Assembly (NCBI RefSeq): GCF_002729955.1
Contig: NZ_PBYA01000010.1
Coordinates: 1-46,307, forward strand
DNA from: Salinisphaera sp.
Lineage (GTDB): Bacteria > Pseudomonadota > Gammaproteobacteria > Nevskiales > Salinisphaeraceae
DNA: 46,307 nucleotides
Reading direction: 5' to 3'
The notes under the pieces are model-generated. The model had not been told where the DNA came from. It saw only the letters and a program-made list of their open reading frames with translations, and searched no databases. Position numbers and translations under genes: made by a program. Shown here piece after piece: positions 41,133 through 46,307 of this stretch (within the stretch, counting starts at the first letter, position 1; every line of letters starts with the position of its first letter).

Positions 41133-42499
41133 GCCAGCGTCTTGATCAGCACCGCCGAGTTGCGCTGATAGTTGTAGAGGGCGCGCTTGGCCAGAGGCAG
41201 GGCATCCAGATCGGCCGGGGCAAAGCCGTGTTCGACGAACCAGTGCGGCGTCTTTGTGGTGAGTACGAAGATGCGTGCAAGGCCTGCTGCCCGTGCACGC
41301 CGCTCGACCTCGACCAGCAATCGCTCGGCCCGGTCCTGGCCACGATAGTCCGGATGCACGGCGACGCAGGCCAGTTCGCCCACGCCTTCTTCGGCATAGG
41401 GCATGAGCGAGCAACAGGCCGTGATCAGGCCGTCGCGTTCCAGCACCACGTAGTGGCCGATGTCCAGCTCGATCTGTTCGCGCGAACGTGCGACCAGAAT
41501 GCCCGCCTCGGCCAGCGGCTCGATGAGCGCGAGCACGCCGCCGAGATCGTCGGCGGTCGCGGTACGGGTGATGTCGTAGGTGTCGGCGGCGATCATGGTG
41601 CCGGCGCCGTCGCGGGAATACAGCTCGCGCAGCAACGCGCCGTCGGTATCGAAGCTCACCAGATGGGCCCGGGCCACGCCTGCCTGGCAGGCGTTGATCG
41701 CGGCCTGCAGGCGAGCGCGATCGGCGGCCTGCAACGGCGCGGATTCGGTCGCCAGCAGCCGTCGTGCGGTCTGGATATCCAGCTCGGCCGGGGTATCGGC
41801 AAACCGTTCGTGCAGAGAGGCGCCCGGGTGCAGCACGACGAATTTGTCGGCGGCCAGGGCCGTGGCGGTCGCGGTCGCCACCTCTTCGGCATACAGGTTG
41901 AAGATTTCGCCGGACGGCGAATAACCCACGCAGGACATCAGCACGATGGTGCCGCGCTCCAGATGGTCATTGATGCTGGCCACGTCGATACGCCGGACTT
42001 CGCCGGTATGGCCGTGATCGATACCGCCGGCAATGCCCACGGGCCGTGCGGTCACCAGATTGCCGCTGGCGGTCACGATGCGTGCGCCGCCCATGGGCGT
42101 GCTCGCCAGGCTGGTTGACAGCAGCGCCTCCATATCCATCTGCAGGCTGCCGACCGCGCGTTTCACGCAGGCAAGTGCTGCGCTGTCGGTCACGCGCACG
42201 CCATCGACGAAGCGGGTGGCAAGCCCGGCATCGGCCAGCGCGGCATCGATCTGCGGGCGCGCGCCGAACACGATCACCAGCCGAACGCCCAGGCTCGCCA
42301 GGAGGGCGATGTCGTAGACCAGATCGGCAAAAGCTGGCGATGCCGCGGCCTCGCCGGGCACATGGATCACGAAAGTGCGCCCGCGGTGGGCATGCACATA
42401 GGGCGCGCTCGCGCGCAGCGAGGCGACCATGTCGGGGTGGCGCGGTTCTTCGGCGCGCTCGGGCGCGACCGGCTGCGGGGCAGTGTGCGGCGTGTTCAT
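41129..42499 (-). CDS. argA: Amino-acid N-acetyltransferase (N-acetylglutamate synthase)
   Basis: A 456-residue NAGS, which acetylates glutamate as the first step of arginine synthesis. Residues about 25-290 are an amino-acid-kinase-like domain that binds arginine for feedback control (FVIHVPGEAAASPAFADLVYDIALLASLGVRLVIVFGARPQID). Residues about 310-450 are a GNAT acetyltransferase domain (GELACVAVHPDYRGQDRAERLLVEVE, FVLTTKTPHWFVEHGF). The arrangement matches ArgA. argE lies 25 bp upstream (stop 42524) on the same strand, so argE-argA-rsmE form an operon. Confidence 0.95.
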   Translation of the reverse strand: MNTPHTAPQPVAPERAEEPRHPDMVASLRASAPYVHAHRGRTFVIHVPGEAAASPAFADLVYDIALLASLGVRLVIVFGARPQIDAALADAGLATRFVDGVRVTDSAALACVKRAVGSLQMDMEALLSTSLASTPMGGARIVTASGNLVTARPVGIAGGIDHGHTGEVRRIDVASINDHLERGTIVLMSCVGYSPSGEIFNLYAEEVATATATALAADKFVVLHPGASLHERFADTPAELDIQTARRLLATESAPLQAADRARLQAAINACQAGVARAHLVSFDTDGALLRELYSRDGAGTMIAADTYDITRTATADDLGGVLALIEPLAEAGILVARSREQIELDIGHYVVLERDGLITACCSLMPYAEEGVGELACVAVHPDYRGQDRAERLLVEVERRARAAGLARIFVLTTKTPHWFVEHGFAPADLDALPLAKRALYNYQRNSAVLIKTLA

Positions 42500-42523
42500 C
42501 CCGATATTATGCGGGTGTCGCGG

Positions 42524-43699
42524 CTAGCGGGCGAGGCAGAAGCGCTCGATGAGCCCGTGCAGGATGCGTTGCATCGGCGCGATGCGTTCCAGGGCGAGAT
42601 ATTCGTTGGGCTGATGCGCCTGGGCGATATCGCCCGGGCCGAGCACCACGCTGTCCATGCCCATGGCATTGTAGAACGAGCCTTCGGTGCCGAAATCGAC
42701 GGCCGCCGCGGCCTGGCCGGACAAATCCTCGCAGGCGGTGACGATCGGCGAGTCGCCGGCGGTCTCGAAAGCCGGCGTGCCGGTGAACAGCTCGCGAAAA
42801 TGCAGCGTGCAATCGCTATCGGCGAGCGCGGCGGCCACGCGTTCATGCAGTTCCGCTCGCAGGCCGTCGATGGTCATGCCGGGCAGAAAACGCAGGTCCA
42901 TGTCCAGCCGGCAGCGGGCCGGAATGCGATTGGCGTTGTCGCCGCCAGAGATCGCGCCCAGGTTGAGCGTGGCATGGGGTACGGGAAAACCGGCGATGCG
43001 CTGGCGTTCCACCAGTTCGTCACGCAGGGCGCGAATCGCGCTCAGTGCCCGGTACATGCCCTCGATGGCGTTCGCGCCCAGGGCCGGGTTGCTCGAATGC
43101 CCGGAGGCGCCGTGCACCTCCAGCGTTTCCATGAAGATGCCCTTGTGCTGGCGAATGGGTACCAGATTGGTGGGCTCGCCGATCACGCAGTAGCGGCCCG
43201 GGCGCCGACCGTGCTCTCGGTGGGCATCGAGCAGGGCACGGGCGCCGTCCATGCCGCATTCCTCGTCGGCCGATACCAGCAGGCTCACGGGTGCGGCCAG
43301 TTTTTCGGCCGCGTATTCGCTGGCCACGGCGGCGGCGATCGCGATGAAGCCTTTCATGTCACAGGTGCCCAGGCCGTAGAGTCGACCATCGCGCTCGGTC
43401 AGGCTAAAGGGGTCGCTGTGCCAGCCGTTATCGTCATAGGGCACGGTATCGATATGTCCGGCGAACACCAGGCCGTGTTCACCGGTCGGGTCGTCAGCGC
43501 CCAGGCGTGCGACGAGGTTCACCTTGTCGTCGCGGTCGGGCATGGGGGTGATCGTGCAGGCAAAACCGGCCTGCTCGAGCCGATCGGCCAGGTCTTCGAC
43601 GGCGGCGCGATTGCCGCAATCGAAGTTCGGATTGTCGCTGCTGATGGTGCGATGGCCGATCAGCGTGGAGAGCGTTTGTTGCCAGTCGAGTACGGTCAT
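42524..43699 (-). CDS. argE: Acetylornithine deacetylase
   Basis: A 391-residue M20-family zinc hydrolase that removes acetate from N-acetylornithine in arginine synthesis. Zinc and catalytic motifs: GLVFAGHIDTVPYDDNGWHSDPF, GTCDMKGFIAIA, LLVSADEECGMDGA (catalytic Glu), and the dimerisation domain MDLRFLPGMTIDGLRAELHERVAAAL. Length is normal. It is the first gene of the leftward argE-argA-rsmE unit; its promoter lies in 43700-43833, opposite the small secreted protein gene. Confidence 0.94.
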   Translation of the reverse strand: MTVLDWQQTLSTLIGHRTISSDNPNFDCGNRAAVEDLADRLEQAGFACTITPMPDRDDKVNLVARLGADDPTGEHGLVFAGHIDTVPYDDNGWHSDPFSLTERDGRLYGLGTCDMKGFIAIAAAVASEYAAEKLAAPVSLLVSADEECGMDGARALLDAHREHGRRPGRYCVIGEPTNLVPIRQHKGIFMETLEVHGASGHSSNPALGANAIEGMYRALSAIRALRDELVERQRIAGFPVPHATLNLGAISGGDNANRIPARCRLDMDLRFLPGMTIDGLRAELHERVAAALADSDCTLHFRELFTGTPAFETAGDSPIVTACEDLSGQAAAAVDFGTEGSFYNAMGMDSVVLGPGDIAQAHQPNEYLALERIAPMQRILHGLIERFCLAR

Positions 43700-43833
43700 A
43701 TGCGGTTCTATCGTGGGCCTGCGCCGGGCCTGTCATCTTCGGAACACCGCATGGTATACCGGCGGTTCGAAACCTGATGAAATCATGCGGCGTAAGCCAG
43801 GTTGGATATTCACGTATGAGGGTTACAAAACCA

Positions 43834-44199
43834 ATGCGATTGTTTAAGACACCGGTAGCAGCGTTGCTGCTTGCCGCCAGCCTCGGCGTGGCGGGTTCGC
43901 CGGCTGCGTTCGCCGCCGAGCAGAAGATCTTCATCGACCCGGAAACCGGCGAAATCGTCGCGCCGCCGGCGGAAAAGCGGGAAGCCCCGAAACCGGGTGA
44001 GGCCGCGCAGAAGACGCGCGCCCCGGCGCCGAAGGCCTGGACGAACAGCGAAGGCGCACAGATGTTGACCCCCCGTTTTGAATCCGCGCCGCGCACGCGC
44101 GCGGTGCGTTGCGCGGACGGCAGTCTGCATATGGGCCACGTTGGCCACGACGAAGCCAGCGATGGCACGGAGGCGTTATGCGCTACGCACGATCGTTAG
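43834..44199 (+). CDS. Small secreted protein, post-PEP-CTERM-1-like
   Basis: A 121-residue exported protein. Signal peptide: MRLFKTPVAALLLAASLGVAGSPAAFA, cleaved before EQKIF. The mature start IFIDPETGEIVAPP matches the conserved opening of proteins annotated as post-PEP-CTERM-1 (small proteins next to sorting-signal proteins), followed by a Pro/Ala/Lys-rich linker and an ADGSLHMGHVGH segment with a Cys pair at the C-terminus. ATG 43834 is chosen for its GAGGG site; ATG 43816 is also possible. It overlaps the next gene by 22 bp. Function unknown; context suggests a partner of the sorted metalloprotease. Confidence 0.6.
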   Translation: MRLFKTPVAALLLAASLGVAGSPAAFAAEQKIFIDPETGEIVAPPAEKREAPKPGEAAQKTRAPAPKAWTNSEGAQMLTPRFESAPRTRAVRCADGSLHMGHVGHDEASDGTEALCATHDR

Positions 44200-45440
44200 C
44201 CGGAGCCACAACGCTCGGCATGGCCCTGCTGTTCGGCACGGCCTCGACCGCCAGCGCGGCCGACATGGTGCTGGTCGTCAACGACGGCCCGGACAGCGGC
44301 TTCAACGACCCCACGCCGGTCGCACCGGAAGGTGGCAATAACGGTGCCACGCTGGGACAGCAGCGCCGTATCGCCTTTCAGTACGCCGCCGATATCCTGG
44401 GCAGCCGAATTGACAGCAGGGTGCCGATTCGCATCGTCGCCGACTTCGACGAGACGTTGAGCTGCGACCGCGAGAGCGCGACCTTGGGCGCGGCCGGGCC
44501 GATAACCTACGTCGCCAATTTCACCACGACGAGCCGCGCGCGAAGCAACGTCTTCTATCCGCTGGCGCTGGCGAATGCCCTGCGTGGTTCGCGGGTGCCG
44601 GATACGGCAAACGATATCCGTGCCACGTTCAATCCGACTCTCGACGAGGGCACCAATTGCCTGGAGAGCGCCAGCTGGTACTACGGTATCGACGGCGTAA
44701 CGCCCAGCGACCGCCCGAGCTTCGTAAGCACGGTAGAACACGAACTCACGCACGGCGTGGGCTTCATATCGCTGGTGGCACTGACCGACGACGCCAACTC
44801 GCGAGCCGGTCAGTTTCCGCAGACCAGCGACGGCGGCGCACGCTTGCCCGATATTTACAGCACCTTCATCCAGGATCTGTCCTTCCCCAACGACCCGCTT
44901 TGGACCGATCTCACCGACGAGCAGCGTGCCCGGTCCTTGACCAACGGCGAAAACGTGGTCTGGAGCGATATCAATACCGGCAGCCGCGCGGCCAGTATCC
45001 TCACCGCCGGTCTTAAGGAAGGCCGGGTCAAGCTGTATGCGCCGTCGCCTGTCAGTCCCGGCAGCTCGATCTCGCACTGGGACGAGTCGCTTTCTCCGGA
45101 CCAGATCATGGAGCCTTTTGCCACCGGCAACGACGATGTCGCCAGCGGCATCGGTCTGACCACCTGCGTGCTTGAAGACATCGGCTGGACGCTCGCCAAC
45201 GGTGCGCGCTGCCCGGACGAAGCCGATCAGGCGATCGCGAATCCGCAGGAGCCCGAGGAAGAGCCCACTGAGCCGGTGACCGAGCCGGTCGTGAGCACGG
45301 GTGGTTCTTCAAGTTCGAACAGCAGCAGTGGCAGCGGCGGCGGCTGTACGCTGACCGGCGAAGGCCGTTTCGACCCGCTATGGGCCTTGTTGCTCGCGGT
45401 GGGCGCGTTCGGGGTCTGTCGCCGTCGTCGGCTCGTCTGA
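44178..45440 (+). CDS. Secreted zinc metalloprotease with JDVT-CTERM-type sorting tail
   Basis: A 420-residue protein with a signal peptide (to about residue 28, ...STASAAD), a zinc-protease core and a sorting tail. The zinc motif is VEHELTHGVGF (HExxH, catalytic Glu), and a third His plus a Met-turn-like segment appear in SISHWDES..QIMEPF, followed by LEDIGW. Then comes a Glu/Pro/Ser linker and GGGCTLTGEGRFDP, a hydrophobic helix (LWALLLAVGAFGV) and CRRRRLV. Gly-Gly-Cys before Asp-Pro, one helix and an Arg cluster is the JDVT-CTERM pattern recognised by a dedicated intramembrane protease encoded next door. A GGAGG site fixes the ATG at 44178. Confidence 0.82.
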   Translation: MRYARSLAGATTLGMALLFGTASTASAADMVLVVNDGPDSGFNDPTPVAPEGGNNGATLGQQRRIAFQYAADILGSRIDSRVPIRIVADFDETLSCDRESATLGAAGPITYVANFTTTSRARSNVFYPLALANALRGSRVPDTANDIRATFNPTLDEGTNCLESASWYYGIDGVTPSDRPSFVSTVEHELTHGVGFISLVALTDDANSRAGQFPQTSDGGARLPDIYSTFIQDLSFPNDPLWTDLTDEQRARSLTNGENVVWSDINTGSRAASILTAGLKEGRVKLYAPSPVSPGSSISHWDESLSPDQIMEPFATGNDDVASGIGLTTCVLEDIGWTLANGARCPDEADQAIANPQEPEEEPTEPVTEPVVSTGGSSSSNSSSGSGGGCTLTGEGRFDPLWALLLAVGAFGVCRRRRLV

Positions 45441-45498
45441 CCCGCCGGCGCGGTCGCCGGGCCGCGACCCGGTCTATGCGGCGGCGCTTGTCGCCGCC

Positions 45499-45873
45499 GT
45501 GCCCGCGCTCTGGCTGATCACGCTCGCCACGCCAGCGCAGTTTGTACTGCGCTGGCCGGGCTTTCCGGTTCTGATCATGGCGGTCGGGGTTCTGCCCCTG
45601 CTCGAAGAAATCGTGTTCCGGCTCGGCGTGCACGACTGGCTGCGTGGGCACATCCGTGCGCGTTGGGGGCCGCTGAGCGCGGCCAATCTCTTCACCGCCG
45701 CGTTGTTTGCGGTCGCCCATCTGCTCGCCCATCCGCCGGCCTGGGCGCTGGCGACCTTTTTTCCCGCGCTCGTATTCGGCGCGCTCTGGGAGCGTCACGC
45801 CCGGCTGTGGTCGCCGGTGAGCGTGCATGCCTTCTATAACCTCGTCTATTTCTGCTGTCTGGGCGCTGGATAG
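45499..45873 (+). CDS. CPBP-family glutamic intramembrane protease, MrtJ-like (start uncertain)
   Basis: An open frame encoding about 125 residues with several hydrophobic helices and the three CPBP motifs: LLEEIVFRLGVHDWL (EExxxR), LFAVAHLLAHPP, and SVHAFYNLVYF. CPBP proteases cut substrates in the membrane; the MrtJ subgroup is the dedicated partner of JDVT-CTERM tails, and the preceding gene carries such a tail. The start is unclear: the first canonical start codon is GTG 45499, yet a helix-like DPVYAAALVAAVPALWLIT, continuous with the protein, begins near 45466. No ATG, GTG or TTG occurs in frame from the stop at 45352 to 45498, so translation may begin upstream on a rare codon, by coupling, or after a sequence error. 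Confidence 0.75.
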   Translation: MPALWLITLATPAQFVLRWPGFPVLIMAVGVLPLLEEIVFRLGVHDWLRGHIRARWGPLSAANLFTAALFAVAHLLAHPPAWALATFFPALVFGALWERHARLWSPVSVHAFYNLVYFCCLGAG

Positions 45874-45999
45874 CGACTGGCGGATCGAGGCGCGGGACGC
45901 AGGCTTTAAGCCCGCCAAGCATAATCGCGCACGGCAGGCTATGCGCCGGGTCAACGGCCGGCTTTGCTACCATGCCGTATTGCAAAAAAGCAGCGCGAC

Positions 46000-46307
46000 A
46001 TGAGCCAAGGCAACAGCCAGAACAATATCTTCGACGCCCTCCAGGTGGGCCTGACCCAGGCCGAGTCGGTACAGACGCCGGGCGAGGTGCACGGCACGCT
46101 TACCGGCATGCTCTGTGTCGATAACGAAATCAGCGGCGCGCGGGCCGTCGAAGACGTCAAGAACGACAAGATCGAAGGCGCGCTGGATGCCCTGCGCGAG
46201 ATGACGCTCGAAGGCCTGTTCGATCCGGACCTGAGTTTTACGCCGCTGCTGCCGGGCGACGACGTCGATCTGGAACGGCGCGTGCAGGCGCTGGCGCGCT
46301 GGTGTGC
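46000..46307 (+). CDS. YgfB/YecA family (UPF0149) protein, 5' part
   Basis: The first 102 residues of a UPF0149 family protein, cut by the window end: NIFDALQVGLTQAESVQTPGEVHGTLTGMLCVDNEISG has the family's typical SPAELHGLLTGLLC-like motif, and FTPLLPGDDVDLERRVQALARWC fits the second conserved part, where PLxxR..AL..WC is usual. Function of the family is poorly known; YgfB in Pseudomonas affects beta-lactam resistance. The 126 bp before it (45874-45999) hold its promoter and show no RNA gene. Confidence 0.85.
   Translation, partial: MSQGNSQNNIFDALQVGLTQAESVQTPGEVHGTLTGMLCVDNEISGARAVEDVKNDKIEGALDALREMTLEGLFDPDLSFTPLLPGDDVDLERRVQALARWC

Noticed and set aside
45874-45999. 6S RNA or another RNA gene before the ygfB-like gene
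   Set aside because: In some genomes 6S RNA lies near this family, but the 126 bp show no fitting structure or length.

Overview
The window is high-GC chromosomal DNA that reads as a gammaproteobacterium. Two gene neighbourhoods match the arrangement I remember from Pseudomonas and relatives: yggS next to pilT-pilU, and the run gshB-tonB-algH-ruvX-pyrR-pyrB. A secreted acidic Ser/Met/Asp-rich protein and a C-terminal protein-sorting system would suit a marine or halophilic member (Salinisphaera-like is my guess, low confidence). No rRNA, tRNA, CRISPR array, prophage or insertion sequence was recognised.

Layout. 1-9.7 kb: partial EamA transporter, dienelactone hydrolase/SnoaL fusion, Xre-RES toxin-antitoxin pair, RegA/RegB-like two-component system, EamA transporter, ABC exporter, cytosine-permease-like transporter and an acetoacetate-decarboxylase-like protein. 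9.7-12.1 kb: a quinone-reductase-like/UbiA fusion gene and a low-complexity secreted protein. 12.4-17.1 kb: a molybdenum block, modABC facing two fused molybdopterin genes (moaD-moaE and moaC-moaB), with a small DUF1496-like gene between. 17.2-22.9 kb: MFS transporter, a PepSY/two-component cluster, rpiA and yggS. 22.9-29 kb: three tandem PilT/PilU-type retraction ATPases, then a RimB-like protease, RimK and a desuccinylase/aspartoacylase-family protein. 29-31.4 kb: LysE exporter divergent from a MocR regulator. 31.4-36.2 kb: the gshB-to-pyrB operon on the minus strand, with an extra ACT-domain gene between pyrR and pyrB. 36.3-37.6 kb: a non-coding tandem array of about 250-bp units. 37.7-43.7 kb: NERD-like protein, MFS/TetR pair with a clear operator, rsmE-argA overlapping pair and argE. 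43.8-45.9 kb: a probable JDVT-CTERM-type surface protein system (small secreted protein, zinc metalloprotease with sorting tail, CPBP-type intramembrane protease). The window ends inside a YgfB/UPF0149 gene.

How the genes work together. ModABC imports molybdate for the cofactor built by the Moa fusions. The pil genes drive type IV pilus retraction. The pyr and arg genes serve pyrimidine and arginine synthesis. The metalloprotease appears to be the substrate of the neighbouring intramembrane protease. The most unusual items are the 250-bp array, the metalloprotease/intramembrane protease pair (whose protease gene lacks an obvious start codon), the MoaD-MoaE fusion with a buried Gly-Gly, the oxidoreductase-UbiA fusion, and a dispersed hairpin element with one interrupted copy.
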